Of a stretch of 64,000 nucleotides of DNA, positions 1 through 12,299 are shown piece by piece; positions within the stretch are counted from its first letter, which is position 1; each line of letters opens with the position of its first letter. The DNA comes from Blepharisma japonicum (lineage: Eukaryota; Ciliophora; Heterotrichea; Heterotrichida; Blepharismidae). Location: assembly GCA_949751835.1 (NCBI GenBank), contig CATKHK010000092.1:1-64000 (forward strand), written 5' to 3'. The notes below the pieces were generated by a model, which had not been told where the DNA came from, searched no databases, and saw nothing but the letters and a program-made list of their open reading frames with translations. A program made the position numbers and the translations under genes.

Positions 1-101
1 CCCTAACACCCTAACACCCTAACACCCTAACACCCTAACACCCTAACACCCTAACACCCTAACACCCTAACACCCTAACACCCTAACACCCTAACACCCT
101 A
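1..101. repeat. Telomere, (CCCTAACA)n, left chromosome end
   Basis: Twelve uninterrupted copies of CCCTAACA (1-96) are followed by a partial CCCTA (97-101), then unique AT-rich sequence. A C-rich strand reading 5' to 3' inward is what a left chromosome end should look like; the complementary G-strand unit is TGTTAGGG. The unit matches what is reported for heterotrich ciliate macronuclear chromosomes. Perfect, non-degenerate copies at the very edge argue for a true terminus rather than an interstitial array. Confidence 0.97.
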
Positions 102-402
102 GCTAATATATTAATTTTACTATTTGCTTCAAAGAATGCTTTTCTCTATTTAATTCTCATAATGAGGTCCATATACACTGCCTTTAGACTACTCCTATTT
201 ATTAATATATATAATATATATAGTTACTGTCACATTTATTATAAATGAATAGCCGATAAGTCAATATCAATTCAATAAATTAAAGACATTCACACATATT
301 GATTTTTATATAAGTCTAATATTAATTAACATTTTATAATAAATGATAAGATATATTTTAGAACTTTTTATAATAATGATACTTCTGAAAATAAAGAATC
401 TA
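102..402. other. Subtelomeric non-coding spacer
   Basis: About 300 nt of AT-rich sequence between the telomere and the stop codon of the first gene. I see no open frame, repeat array or RNA motif in it. It presumably holds the 3' UTR of the leftward-transcribed GH85 gene and a minimal subtelomere. Confidence 0.6.
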
Positions 403-3072
403 TTAATTAATTTTTGAAATAAATGGATTCGCAGCTCTAAATTCTTCATCTCTTAGAATAAATTCAAGAGCCTGAATAATTTGTCCAGACAGTGTTTCTG
501 CTTCAATTTTCACTACTCTCGATCTATTAGACACTCCTCCAATAGCCATATAATTGCTATATCCTCTTCCTTTCCATATTTCATCAATATAAATGTCAAA
601 ATGTCTCACTAATTCAGGAATATTCTCGCAAGCCAACTCAATTTCTATATCAAAAACATCCTCGCCTCCAAAGCTTTTAACATTTCATAAAACTCTTTTT
701 TCTTTAATTTCTATTTGAAAATTAAATGGTTTTATATCAAAATGAAGCCCGCCAAGATATCCATCACCATTATTTTCAATGCAAATCATTCCTATTACTT
801 GAGAAACCTCATTATAATAGTATTCATCAACATCTCATCCATTATCTTTTTCTTTATTAATTTTGCTATGCAAGATTGTTCTATTATTTGTGTCTTTTAA
901 TATCAATTTTATATCACCTTGATAACAAATTTTGATAGAAAAAGAAGATAACTGTAAATTCATATGGAAAAGATCAATATTTCTCTGCTGAAGCTTAAGA
1001 GAGCTTGTACCATGATAAACCACTTGCTGATTGAAAGGATTTTCCACAAGAACGGAATAATCAGGAAGCTGATCTCCATCTCTTACAGAGTTCCAAGGCT
1101 TCTCTGAAACAACTTTCCCTTTAGAATACAATTTTTGCCCTTGACATTCGTTAAACCATGTATTTATAGGTTCTGTGATCTTCTTTATATAAAAGCAGTC
1201 CAGCAAAGACCCTCCAGCTGCTTTTACAACCACATTTGTTTCTTTAAATCTGGCTCCATAATAACCTTGCCAGTATTCCGCATCTTGTCCTTGCTCAATC
1301 CACCTCACAGCAGCAACATTAGGAATGGGGATTTCTAGTGAAATTAATTTTCACTGGTCACTAGCAATCCTTTCATTTGAGCTTACTGACATAATTATCC
1401 TCCCATTGCTATCGAAAGCTTCCAAAGTAACCAAAAATGGGTCATTCACATTTGGTCCAGTCCCTTTCACCAAAACTTTTCCTGTAACCCCTTCATTTTT
1501 TAAGAGGCCAAACTTGGCTAAATTTACCTCAACTATTCTTCTTGTTGGCGTAAAACTTGAGACAAATTCATAATCATCAGTAATCTCCCATTGTGAATTC
1601 TTATTTGGAATTGAGATTCAGGCTTTGTTAAAAACCTCAACTTTTCAGCCTGATAAAGCTTCATTTTTGGATATCTTTGGCCTGTCTTTATAAATTTCTC
1701 CAAATTTGTCTATGATAGGGACTACAGATTGATACCATAACAGCTGATTTAAATTTAAAAATCCATCACGATTTCCACCTGATTTTTCATAAGTCCATCC
1801 AGGAGCGAATAGCGCGACAGAAGTATTAGGGCAGTCTTGGGCTCCAATTCTTGAATTGAACATTCCTCCACCCCAAGTTCCTCTTCCAAATACGTCAGTT
1901 CCAGTGTAGACTTTTCAGTTTCTTGAGCCGGCCATATTAACTGACTCTTGAGGCATTCCTGGCCTCCAATGATAATCAGTGAAAAATGCATCACAGTTAT
2001 TGAAGAATTCAATATTTTCTGGGCATAATTTGCTTTTTCAGGAAATTTTTCCGTTCAGAATGACGCTATCATACCACATGATGCAAGAATCATCGCCAAA
2101 CCTGCTATGGGCTAATGCAGTTAAAAGTCCAACAAAATCCAGCAAATCGCGAGGTCGGTCAGTTTCGCATTCAAAATTGAGTAGCCATCCATCAAATCCA
2201 TAAAATTCCATTAAATCTATCAGCTTTGTTGCGTATAGCTCAGGATTGCTGAGTAGAATCGTTGTTTCTTTTGACCCTTCATCCCATTCTGTAATAAAAG
2301 TTCCTAAACATTTTGCCCCATTTCTATGAGCCCATTCAGTCCACCCAGGTGGAGGAATAGTTACTCTACAATGAGAAAAATATATAAAAATACTGGTTCT
2401 GGCCCATTGATAATATTTAAAGGCGCATTCCATCGAATTTTGCCTTTTGTCAATTTTATAATTGCTTCCCATATCATGACAAACGCATAATTCCCTTTCA
2501 TGTGTCGGCAAATGCTTTTTTAGAGGGATTCTGCTTGCGTTCATTTTGTCAGTTGCTTTCCAGTGAAGAAACTCTTCTAAAGAGTGAAATGGACGAGACG
2601 ATAGAGACTCGTGGTACTCTAAAATATCAAATGAAGGGTAAGGAGAAAATTTTGGGACTGCTATTAATCCTCTAAAACGGTCAGAGCCGATTGTCAAATA
2701 CTGAAAGGATGCTTGCAGAAGAGAACCTTTAAAAAGATTGTCTTCGCCTTGCACAGATCCATTTATTAGAATGTTTGACGAGTCTTCTTGATTGTGAATT
2801 GTGATGGTAGCCCAGTAGCCTTTGGAAAAGGAAATATCAATTAAGTACTCAATGAGCCCTTTTTTAATCAAAAGTCTATTTCTGTAGGAAAGTGAGATGT
2901 GGAGATCATCTATTGTAAGAAGGTTAATAGATCTCAATTTGCTGTTAAGAGATGGGAAAACGCTGAAGCTTAAGTCAAAATTTTGATTTCTTTCAGTTCT
3001 TGATATAGCTAGCTTGATACTTTTGCAGTCAGATTTTCCGGTGAAGATTAATATGTTGGCAGGGTCTACCAT
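403..3072 (-). CDS. ENGASE: Endo-beta-N-acetylglucosaminidase, GH85 family
   Basis: Predicted 889-residue GH85 enzyme. The family cleaves the chitobiose core of N-glycans, and eukaryotic members act mainly on free oligosaccharides in the cytosol. The frame runs without introns from ATG at 3072 to TAA at 403 once TGA is read as Trp. The catalytic barrel shows the family motif DGWLLNFECE, with the conserved Asn at residue 299 and the acid/base Glu at 301. Downstream are MWYDSVILNGKISW, then FFTDYHW and FGRGTWGGG, all typical GH85 blocks. The C-terminal half resembles the beta-sandwich modules that follow the barrel. No signal peptide is visible, which fits a cytosolic enzyme. Length is a little above the roughly 740 residues of the human enzyme. 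It is divergent to the Kelch gene, with a 158-nt shared upstream gap. Confidence 0.93.
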
Positions 3073-3230
3073 TATTAATTTGGTTATATTTCTGTTTCAA
3101 ATCGCTATAAAAGTAATGATAGTATTGAGTATTATCTATCTTGAATAGTATCCAATTTAAAAGATATCATTAATTTAATTAGCATATAACTAATTATTAA
3201 TGTTGTAAAAAATATTTAACTATAGGTGAT

Positions 3231-6200
3231 ATGAAATTTTCTTTGCTTTTCTTTATTGAATTTTCAGTTTTTTGCTTAAAAATAACTGAAATCCCATCAA
3301 CTGGTGTTCCACCACTCTCAAGAGGATTTGGAAATCTAATTTTTGATCCACCACAAAATCGATTAGTTTGTTTTGGAGGATACTTATCAGATGGAACTTA
3401 CTTAAATGACTTATACTCTTTTGATTTATCCCAAAAGAAATGGAAATCTATTACCCCTTCTTTATCAACAAAGCCTGACGCAAGAACTGGAGCTTCCATG
3501 TTTTATGATTCTGACAATAACAGAGTTTTATTATATGGAGGAAGAACTACATCAGGCCCTGCAAATGACTTTTGAAGCTATCATCCAGAGCAGAACAAGT
3601 GGCAAGAGCTGCCTATTAATGGAGATAACCCAGGTGCCAGAGGTTATGTGGCATATACAAGTTTCATTTGAAAAAGTTTGCCATATTATGCAATATTTGG
3701 CGGCCTAAATACCACAACAGTTGATAACTCACTTTATTTGTAAGAAATATTTAGGCTCAATGGAACTACTATGGCTTGGAAGAAAATGCCTATTCATTTG
3801 ATTGATCCACCCATAAGTGAATCTGCAGACATCACCTATTACCAAGAAAAAATATATTTATGAGGAGGTATTAATAGGCTCAACGGTAATTCTGAGAACA
3901 CAAACCTTTATATTTATAATTTGAACTCAGAAAGTTGAAGTAAAATCGATATTGCTGGTGATAGACCTGAAGGGAGATTTCGCCATGAAATTGATATTTA
4001 TGATAATTATTTGTATATTTTCCCAGGATATGGCGCAGCAAAAGGCTGACCAGTTCTTGATGTATGAAGAATAAATCTTGCAGATCTCTCTTCTTGGGAA
4101 AAACTCCATACAGTAAATTCGTCAATAGCAAATGGATGTGGGGCGGCGGTACTTGCAAATTCGATCTTTTATTCTTTCGGAGGCGTTTCTTTTGATGATT
4201 TACTTACAAATAGCTTAGTCTCAATTGATTTACAAAATTTCCCTTTAGAATGAAAGCAGCTTTCCCCACCCATGATTTCCCCGAGCGGGAGAATGTATCA
4301 TTCCTTTCACGTCCTTCATGAATCCCTATGAGTATTCGGAGGGATCAATGAAGATCAAGCTCTGTAATTCCTAATCAGGTTAAATGATTTATGAAAGTTC
4401 GATACAACAACCCAAGCCTGAAGCAAAATTAATTCTAATGGAAATATCCCATCAGCACGATACATGCATGCCAGCTGCTCTATTCAAGATCTGGTGCTTC
4501 TTTTTGGAGGTATTGATGTATCTGGCTTCCTTAACGACTTTTACTCATATTCTGATTTTTCTAATTCTTGGCAGCTTGTAGCTTTGAGCAATAGTGACAG
4601 ACCTATGGCAAGAGCAGGGGCTTGCATCGCTTTTGGGGGGTTTTATGGGATTCTGTTTGGTGGGCAGTCTTCTTCAGGAGTTTTGAGCGATCTGTGGATT
4701 TATGACATAAACTTGAATATTTTTATTCAGATCGATGATGGGAGTAGTGGAATTTCACCATCACTAGTCCAATGCAAATGCTTCACAAGGATCATTGATT
4801 CGACACTGTATTTTTATGTGGTTGCAGGAGAAGATGCGAGTGGAACTCCAAATTCTGCAGTTTATAGATTTAATTTTACCTTGAAAAAATGAGAGACTTT
4901 GGTAGAAAATCAATATTCATGGTATTCTGTAGCAAGATCAGGTGCTGCTAGTGTTGATAAATATCTATTTTTTATCGGAGGCGAACAATGATTCTTGCCA
5001 GCTTTTGGCTATATCATTATGATGAATATTAATGAAAATTCTGAATACACGCTTATTGGAAACCTTGAAAGTCCAACATATGCCACGAGTATTTTATATT
5101 TCGGAAATTCTATCTACATGTTTGGCGGCGGAGATTCCATAAATGGGCTTGCCCAGACAATAAAAGTGAAAAATTCCTTAATGAAAATTAATGCAGACGC
5201 ATCAGATAATTTCACATGGCCATGCGATATAGGAACATATGCAGATGGCAATAGCTGTAGTCTCTGCCCAGGAGGGTATTATTCCTCATTCAATTTAACA
5301 ACTTGCCTACCTTGTCCAGCAGGCACATTTACTAGATTTCAAGCATCTCAATATATATCGCAATGCTATCCGTGCTATTTTGATACATATGCTCCAGATG
5401 CTGGCTCAACTGTATGCAGTAAGTGCCCATCAAGCTATTACTGCCCTATTGGAAGTCAAAATCCAATAATAAAGCTTGCGCTAACTTCTTATAGTAGCTC
5501 TCAGCCTAATCTTTATTCTTCAGATGCTGATAAAGCAGACAGAGACACTGCAAATATGGAAATGTTCTTCTGGACAATTGAAGGCATGGTCGTTATTATT
5601 ATCATTTTCTATAAGCCTCTACACAAATATATCCACAATTTTGACTCATATGACACAATGCATGATACTCCAGATAACGAACCTATATATAAAAAGAAGA
5701 CTTTAATTGGCGGATTTTTTAGTATCATTTCTACTGGAGTTGCAGCATTGCTTATAGGTATTTCATGCACCAATTATATTAATGATAACATAACAGAAAC
5801 GAAAACGCTGGCTCCCTTAGTGACATTATTAAACAGCTATAGTAGTTTTCCTGGAGATGTGAATATTACAGTATCATTTTTATACTATGGAGGAATATGT
5901 GCTTATGAAGATTCTGTCTGCCAAAGCGATCTAACTTACAAATTTACAAATATCAAAGGATATATTCATACTCCAATATGCAAATTTGTGGAAAAGAACT
6001 GTATAGTAACGTTTTTGTGTTCAAGCTGTATTTTGGAAACTGGGGCAAAACTTTATGCTGCCTTCTATGAGTTGACAAGCTATTCTAGTTACATTGCTAT
6101 ACAAGTCAAATCTTCTTCATCAATTCCTGGAGAAGACAGCTCGATTTATTCTCTGCTAAAAACTAATGATGAAAAACTCGCTTTCCGTGGAGCGACACCT

Positions 6201-6728
6201 TCAGAGTTTACTTTTTTAATGACCCCTTCACTATTTAAATCAGAAATTTCTTCATGGCCAAGGGAAAAAACTGGTTACCACGTTTCTTTACCTAGCTCTC
6301 CAGTATCTGGGTCTGCTTATATAGTAGAAGAGTAAAATATATTTAGACTCCATTTTCATGCTGCCTTACAAGTAAATATAAATTTGGATACAGGAAATAC
6401 GGTTTTAGTTACTTCAAGATTTTATAACCAAACCTTATATATATTTTTAAGCAGTTTAATTGGGGCATTTTTTGGGATAATTCAAATGGGTGGGACTTTT
6501 ATGGTATTTTTTGAAAAAATTTATTTGAAATATGAAAACAAATACCAATCAGTGATAAACTGGGAAAATCTCTATAGAAAAGCAGGCAAACTCAACTCTA
6601 GTTTCAGGTTGAAAAATAAGCAAATAAGCACTAAAAATATAGAAGGCACTAATAATAGTCTTTCTGATTTATCTTCATTTAGAGACGAGACGATTTACAA
6701 GAAAAGTATTAGTTTTAGAAAAAAATAA
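3231..6728 (+). CDS. Kelch-repeat, cysteine-rich transmembrane protein
   Basis: CDS join(3231..3739,3755..4363,4379..6331,6347..6728), 1,150 residues with three 15-nt introns. A signal-peptide-like start (MKFSLLFFIEFSVFCL) is followed by many Kelch-type repeats, seen as recurring FGG, GGR and LNDLYSF-like blocks over roughly residues 30-620. Next comes a cysteine-rich GCC2/GCC3 (ephrin-receptor-like) segment with repeated C-x2-C pairs, from PCDIGTY to the GSQNP region. Hydrophobic segments follow near MVVIIIIFYKPL and FFSIISTGVAALLIGIS, a second disulfide-rich stretch, and a final membrane helix before a basic Ser/Lys-rich tail. This suggests a cell-surface receptor or adhesion-like protein; the ligand is unknown. 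Several Kelch Trp positions are encoded by TGA. Similar architectures are abundant in ciliates (family knowledge, not checked). Confidence 0.9.
3740..3754 (+). other. 15-nt intron 1 of the Kelch gene
   Basis: GTAAGAAATATTTAG, phase 2. Removal joins the frame as ...Leu-Asn-Gly-Thr; retention gives an immediate in-frame TAA. A at intron position 10. Confidence 0.9.
4364..4378 (+). other. 15-nt intron 2 of the Kelch gene
   Basis: GTAATTCCTAATCAG, phase 2. Splicing restores the Kelch motif LNDLWKF; retention gives an in-frame TAA. Confidence 0.9.
6332..6346 (+). other. 15-nt intron 3 of the Kelch gene
   Basis: GTAAAATATATTTAG, phase 2. Splicing joins the ectodomain to the last transmembrane exon; retention gives an in-frame TAA. 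Confidence 0.88.
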
Positions 6729-6850
6729 TATATGTTGTTTATTGAATAAATTTGCGATAAATTGAAAGCCTAAGCGGATAATTGCCATTCTTTTTTAGAC
6801 CCTGCTTATTTTAAAGCTAAAATTTAACTTAAAAAATTTTTACCTAATAA

Positions 6851-7738
6851 TTACCTATTTAAAATTCTCATTTCTTCATCTCTGGATACTTGATCATGCA
6901 TTATTTGTTGGATAACGCTATGATAAGCATTTTCAATCTTACTTAACTCTCTCCTAAATTCTTTTGATTCCTTTGAATATTTTTTAATAGCATTATGAAT
7001 AATACAGCTTGGGGAATCTTCATAGTGAAACAGTCTATATTTTTCAAAAATTTCTCTTTTATCTAATTCAGTCCTAATCTCGATTTCTTGAGTCACTTTA
7101 ACAAAGTTTTTATCGTTAAAATTAACAGAAAATCCTTTAAATTTGGCTTCTTTTATAAGGGTCAGGGTTGTTTTTGTCGTTTTATTGTAAATTTCCCTCA
7201 TGATCCTTAACACAAATTCAGATGTTACAAAATCTGGTAATGGATTTCCAATTATAGGAATAATCCCTTTAAAAGCATTATCAATCATAATTTTGGTTTT
7301 AGTGCAAATATCTTGGATATCACTGCATAGAATTTACGAGTCATTATAAAAATCTTTTTTATAAGCTTTTTCAACGACCTTTTTATTAGTGTTGAATCTT
7401 TCGTATACTCTTTTTTCAATAGATTCCATTTGCTTTGAAAAAGAAGCTGACTATAACTTACTGCTTTTCTCTATCATTTCAGTAATTATTTTTTCTGAAT
7501 AATTTGAACTTAATACTTCACGAATCTGAACGGCGGTAGTAGCTAGGGATATGGCTAATGCTGTCATTTCTCTATTTAATTCTTTTAGTATTGAAAGTAG
7601 TAATGTCTTTGATACAAAAGTCTCGTGAGCGTGAATCTTTGGTTTTTCTCTTAATAAGTATCTCAAGCCAGCAAGGCCAATTCCGACACCAAGTGTGATC
7701 CCAAAGAGTGGCTTGAATGGCAACCAATTTACAGGCAT
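6851..7738 (-). CDS. Unknown protein with N-terminal hydrophobic segment
   Basis: CDS complement(join(6851..7322,7338..7446,7462..7738)), 285 residues, two 15-nt introns, TAA stop. I do not recognise the family. Residues about 5-27 form a Gly-rich hydrophobic helix (PLFGITLGVGIGLAGLRYLL) followed by a basic patch, which could be a membrane anchor or an organelle-targeting segment. The rest is mostly helical, charged and rich in Lys/Glu/Ile, without recognisable catalytic motifs. The exact fit of two 15-nt introns with this genome's intron consensus, both restoring the frame, supports a real gene. It is tail-to-tail with the Kelch gene. Confidence 0.75.
7323..7337 (-). other. 15-nt intron 2 of the 285-residue unknown gene
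   Basis: On the minus strand GTAAATTCTATGCAG, phase 2; in-frame TAA if retained. Confidence 0.85.
7447..7461 (-). other. 15-nt intron 1 of the 285-residue unknown gene
   Basis: On the minus strand GTAAGTTATAGTCAG, phase 1; in-frame TAG if retained. Confidence 0.85.
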
Positions 7739-8093
7739 TTGATATTAATTTATGATAAACTAATTGATTTAGGCCGAAAATATCATTGGTTTTAGATGCT
7801 AAAGAATTAGAAGAGAATAAGAATAAAATAAAGCATCATATGTATCGGCACAGATAACATCGATAATTTTATTAGTAAATTTCATATTGATATTTATCGG
7901 AGAGTAATAGTTAACCTCAGAAGACTTTAAAATTCTGCTTCTATAAAATAACTTGAAAATATAATAAAGTTTTTATCGACTAACTAAATTTCTAGAATTT
8001 ATTGGAACTTTAGTATGCATTAAGATTATGGTCAACCACTATGCAAAGGAAAAATATTATTAATTTTTATTGAAATTCTATTAAAGTGAGAAT
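7739..8093. other. Intergenic, nothing recognised
   Basis: About 355 nt between the start of the unknown gene and the stop of the first transporter. It is AT-rich, with no open frame or structured motif that I can support. Confidence 0.5.
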
Positions 8094-9431
8094 TTATTCA
8101 ACTCCACTTGCAAGTTTTACTCCAAGTTTTTTTTGGTGCATATAAAGTTTAACATCTCGTATAGAGTACTTGATTAAAAGGGTTACTGCTAAAACCCCAA
8201 CACAAAACATAAATCCAAATACCAAATCCCAGCTCCAAAGAGCTAGAACTCCAATGATGACTTGCCCAAGACTAGCTCCAGCACCTCCAGTTCCATCTAT
8301 AATCCCTGTTACTGTAGCCAAAGCTTCTTCATTCTTAATTTGCTCATTTTTGCCTAAATCTGTAGAGATAACCCCTGAGATCAATATATCAGATCCTCCA
8401 ATAAAAAATCCAAGGAAGATATTTATTATAAAAAACATCCACCACAATCCAGGAGTCATCAGTTGAATAATACCTAGAGTAGGCAGTGCTAAAAACAGCA
8501 TAGTGCATACAAAAGGAGCTCTGATCCCAAGTTTGTCAGTAACCCAGCCAATCCCAAACCCTCCAAAGAGTGCTCCTAAGTCATAAAAATTCGCCATGGT
8601 CCCGATTAAACTTGTGCTTACATCAATATGCTTGTCTAAAAAGTAAGGCAACCACATAATCATTGAATAATTAAGTAGTTTCACGCATCCATAAGTCATA
8701 GCATAAACTGTTACTCCTGGAAGTTTTCAGGCTTTCCAAAAAGAAATACCTTTTTTCTTCTTAGGTGCTTCATCAAACATTTCTTCTCCAGGCTCAACTA
8801 ATTGGATTGATTTTTTCACCTCTTCAAATTCAGGGCCTGGTCTTTCTTTTGAAACAAAATAGAATAATACTGCAACGCAGAGCAAGATTATTGAGGCTGA
8901 TAGCACAACTGATTCCCATGCAAAGCCTGCTTGGGAAAGTAATAAGGAGCCAAGCTGAGCTCCAAGAATATCTCCAACAAATGCATTAGAGCTCCATGAG
9001 CCTATGATTTTGCCTCGGTGTGTTTTAGAGAACCAATTCCCCATGACTGCTACTGTCCCAGGCCATACTGTTGACTGAAAAACTCCAACAAAGCCAAAAA
9101 TTATGATAAATAGCCATGGGAATTTTGCATCAACATATCCGAGCATTGATATCAATGCGTAGCCGAAGGATGTCAGGACCATTCCTCCCGAAATTACATA
9201 TTTAAGTGGTATGTTATCCCCTAGTGACCCGCATACAAAATTTCCAAGTGCGTAAAAAAACAAATAGGTAGCATCCATAGCTCCCAGTCACGTTGTTGAA
9301 AATCCCATAGAGTTGTGAACTTCCGGCTTCACTATAAAGTAACTTTCTAAGCAGATATGCCTTGATGACATACATAGAAAAGTCAAAATGAATGTCAGAA
9401 CTTGTCACTTTTCAAAACTTCCAAATGCCAT
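8094..9431 (-). CDS. SLC37-like sugar-phosphate/phosphate MFS transporter (copy 1)
   Basis: 445 residues, no introns, TAA stop. The ATG at 9431 gives an N-terminus MAFGSFEKWQ matching the neighbouring copy. Major facilitator with about 12 hydrophobic segments. SLC37/organophosphate-antiporter hallmarks include WLGAMDATYLFFYALG, GSLGDNIPLKY, VWPGTVAVMGNWFSKTHRGKIIG and, in the second half, DKLGIRAPF. A charged cytosolic loop (PEEMFDEAPKKKKG-like) lies between the six-helix halves. Family members exchange glycerol-3-phosphate or glucose-6-phosphate for phosphate; the substrate here cannot be read from sequence. Two Trp codons are TGA. It forms a tandem same-strand pair with the gene ending at 9986. 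Confidence 0.88.
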
Positions 9432-9985
9432 TTGTAGTAATTATTTTGAAAATACAAATAATTAAAAGTAAAAAGAATAAATAAGTTTATTTCAAGAGGA
9501 GTTTTGCTTATTCAAATCTTATAATTAACCTAAGCCGTAGCAGATAGGGCTAAAACCCGAAAAAATAAAACTGTTTTTAGTTAATTGAGTATGTGAAAGT
9601 CTCATCTAGCAGAATAATTTATTTCCACTTTATACCATCTCTTAATTAAGATATTTTTTGGTTTAACTATTTACTATGTCAAAGAGATTCTTCTTCATAA
9701 ATATAAAGAACAATTTTCTGTCCTTAATAATACAATTTATAATTATTAAGATTGTATATTAAACCTATTTTATTCCTTATTCAGAAGAAAAATGCAATTT
9801 AGTGAATAAAATATAGCCCAAACCTTAAACAATTTTATTATGCAACTATATAAGAATTATGATAAGAGTTTTTATATAATTCTGTAACTAGGTTTTTACA
9901 TAAAATTTAGAGAGCTAGAAAGACAATTACTTCAAGAAATAATAAGATTCATGAAGATTTATTATAATTTTAATAGAGTGAGAAA
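9432..9985. other. Spacer between tandem transporter genes
   Basis: About 550 nt, strongly AT-rich. No frame or RNA motif found. It must contain the copy 1 promoter and the copy 2 3' UTR. Confidence 0.5.
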
Positions 9986-11323
9986 CTATGAAACTCCATT
10001 TGCAATTTTCGTTCCAAGCTTTTTTTGCTGCATATAAAATTTTACATCTCGTATAGAATACTTGGCTAGAAGGGCTAATCCTAAAAATCCAATACAAAAC
10101 ATAAATCCAAATACCAAATCCCAGCTCCAAAGAGCTAGAACCCCAATGATGACTTGCCCAAGACTAGCTCCAGCACCTCCAGTTCCATCTATAATCCCTG
10201 TTACTGTAGCCAAAGCTTCTTCATTCTTAATTTGCTCATTTTTGCCTAAATCAGTAGAGATAACCCCAGCAACTAATATATCAGCTCCTCCTATAAAACA
10301 CCCAAGTAATATATTTATTATAAAAAACATCCACCAAAGCCCTGGAGTCATAAGATGAATAATGCCTAATGTAGGTAATGCTAAAAATAGCATAAGACTC
10401 ACAAACGGTGCCCTGATTCCAAGTTTATCCGTAATCCATCCCATTCCAAACCCTCCTATAAGAGCTCCTAAGTCATAGAAATTCGCCATGGTCCCGATCA
10501 AGCTTTTGCTGACATCAATATGCTTATCTAAAAAGTAAGGCAGCCACATAATCATTGAATAATTGAGCATCTTGACACATGCATAAGTAAAAGAGTAAAC
10601 TAAGACTCCTGGAAGTCTCCAGGCTTTCCAAAAAGAAATGCCTTTTTTCTTTTTAGGACCATCTTCGTGCAACTCTTCTCCAGTCTCTACAAGTTGATAT
10701 GATTTTTCTCCTTGCTCAAATTCAGGACCTGGCTTTTCTTTTGATACAAAATAAAATAATATTGCAACACACAATAAAATTATCGCGGCTGATATTACAA
10801 CTGATTCCCATGCGAATCCCGCTTGGGAAACTAATAATGAGCCGAGCTGGGCTCCAAGGATATCTCCAACAAACCCGCCGGAGCTCCATATACCTATAAC
10901 TTTGCCTCGATGTGTTTTAGAGAACCAATTCCCCATGACTGCAACAGTCCCAGGCCATACTGCTGACTGAAAAACGCCTACAAAGGCGAAGATGACAATA
11001 AATAAAAATGGATATTTTGCCTCTACATATCCAAGCATCGATATCACTGCATAGCCGAGGGAAGTTAGTGACATTCCACCAGAAATTACATATTTAAGTG
11101 GTATATTGTCTCCTAGACTCCCACATAAAAAGTTCCCCATAGCATAAAAGAACAGGTAAGTTGCATCCATAGCTCCTAGCCATGTTGTTGAAAATCCCAT
11201 AGAGTCGTGAACTTCCGGCTTCACTATATAGTAGCTTTCTAAGCAAACATGTCTTGATGCCATACATAAAAATGTCAAAAAGAATATCAAAGCTTGCCAC
11301 TTTTCAAATCTCCCAAATGCCAT
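9986..11323 (-). CDS. SLC37-like sugar-phosphate/phosphate MFS transporter (copy 2)
   Basis: 445 residues, the same length as copy 1 and highly similar along its whole length, so a tandem duplicate. TAG stop. An upstream in-frame ATG at 11413 would add 30 residues of unrelated hydrophobic sequence. I chose 11323 because it reproduces the MAFG(R/S)FEKWQ start of copy 1. The MFS motifs are intact (GSLGDNIPLKY, NWFSKTHRGK, DKLGIRAPF). Differences cluster in the inter-domain loop and the C-terminus, consistent with ordinary divergence rather than decay. A stretch over 10100-10260 is nearly identical at DNA level to 8240-8360, suggesting either recent duplication or gene conversion. Confidence 0.88.
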   Translation of the reverse strand: MAFGRFEKWQALIFFLTFLCMASRHVCLESYYIVKPEVHDSMGFSTTWLGAMDATYLFFYAMGNFLCGSLGDNIPLKYVISGGMSLTSLGYAVISMLGYVEAKYPFLFIVIFAFVGVFQSAVWPGTVAVMGNWFSKTHRGKVIGIWSSGGFVGDILGAQLGSLLVSQAGFAWESVVISAAIILLCVAILFYFVSKEKPGPEFEQGEKSYQLVETGEELHEDGPKKKKGISFWKAWRLPGVLVYSFTYACVKMLNYSMIMWLPYFLDKHIDVSKSLIGTMANFYDLGALIGGFGMGWITDKLGIRAPFVSLMLFLALPTLGIIHLMTPGLWWMFFIINILLGCFIGGADILVAGVISTDLGKNEQIKNEEALATVTGIIDGTGGAGASLGQVIIGVLALWSWDLVFGFMFCIGFLGLALLAKYSIRDVKFYMQQKKLGTKIANGVS

Positions 11324-12299
11324 TTTATTAATTATGTTGAAGATAGAAAATGAATAAAAGCAACACAAAATGATAGAAAAATATTGAAAAATGTTACAAG
11401 GGCAAATATGCATATCAAAATATCAATGGATGAAGCTGGGGTATATTGGATGGAAATAAAATCTTTAAGAAACAGTTGATGAAGTCATTTGTCAGCTTTT
11501 TTGTATACAACATCAATTTTTTCGCCACTTTATATTATTTTTTTTAGCTTCTTATTTTGATTACAAACACAAAGTTTGAGCATTAAATACTTCTAATATT
11601 ATATAAGAGAATAGCTATAATGCAAAAATTTCTTTTCTATATCATGCTAAGAGATGATTTTATTTATTTTATTGCCAGGCAGCAAAATACACTTTGCTTG
11701 CAATTTGCTAATCAAATGAAAAGTTTTGCCTTGAAATATTTGATTTTCAAGAGTTATTAAATAAAGATTCAATTTCATCATATTTGTATTGTTTCACCTT
11801 AATATAGATTAAGATTTAAAAATTTTTTCTCCTTACATTAGGTGATGCTTGACAAATCTTAGGAGATTTATAATTTAAGCTCTATTTAAAGCCCACTTTA
11901 TTGTCATAATAAATAGAAGCATTTAGAATAATAGCGCGTAACTGTTCTTTTATACATATATTTACTAAGTAATTTAGTTATTTTATCCAGAAATTACTAT
12001 AGAATTAATAAATTTATAAAAGTTTTCTTTATAAATTTATTAAGAACTTAAAATAATGCCTATTACTCTGTTAATTATAGCAGCACAATTATTTCTCCAT
12101 GCTTATCTTATTATTTTTGATGAATATTTTTGGAAAGCCTTAAAGTTTAGGTATGTAATATTTTTGAAAAGATGCTATTCAGTCGATGGGCTATAATAAA
12201 AGAGCAAAATTTTCTCTAGTTTTCTAAAGTTCATTCTTTAGCCATTATTATCTAAATAAGGAATTAAGATTAGTATGCTTTTAAGTTCCTGCTTTATAA
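11324..12299. other. Gene-poor AT-rich spacer
   Basis: Nearly 1 kb upstream of transporter copy 2. No convincing open frame with TAA/TAG as the only stops, and no repeat array. Base composition is clearly lower in GC than the island that begins at about 12300. Confidence 0.5.

Noticed and set aside
6771-6795. Short shared motif AAGCGGATA near 6772 and 16130 (and a weaker AAGCGGAT near 14738)
   Set aside because: Only 8-9 identical bases with loose similarity around them; within chance for repeated scanning of 64 kb.
11324-11413. 30-residue N-terminal extension of transporter copy 2
   Set aside because: Hydrophobic sequence absent from copy 1; the shared MAFG(R/S)FEKWQ start is better supported.
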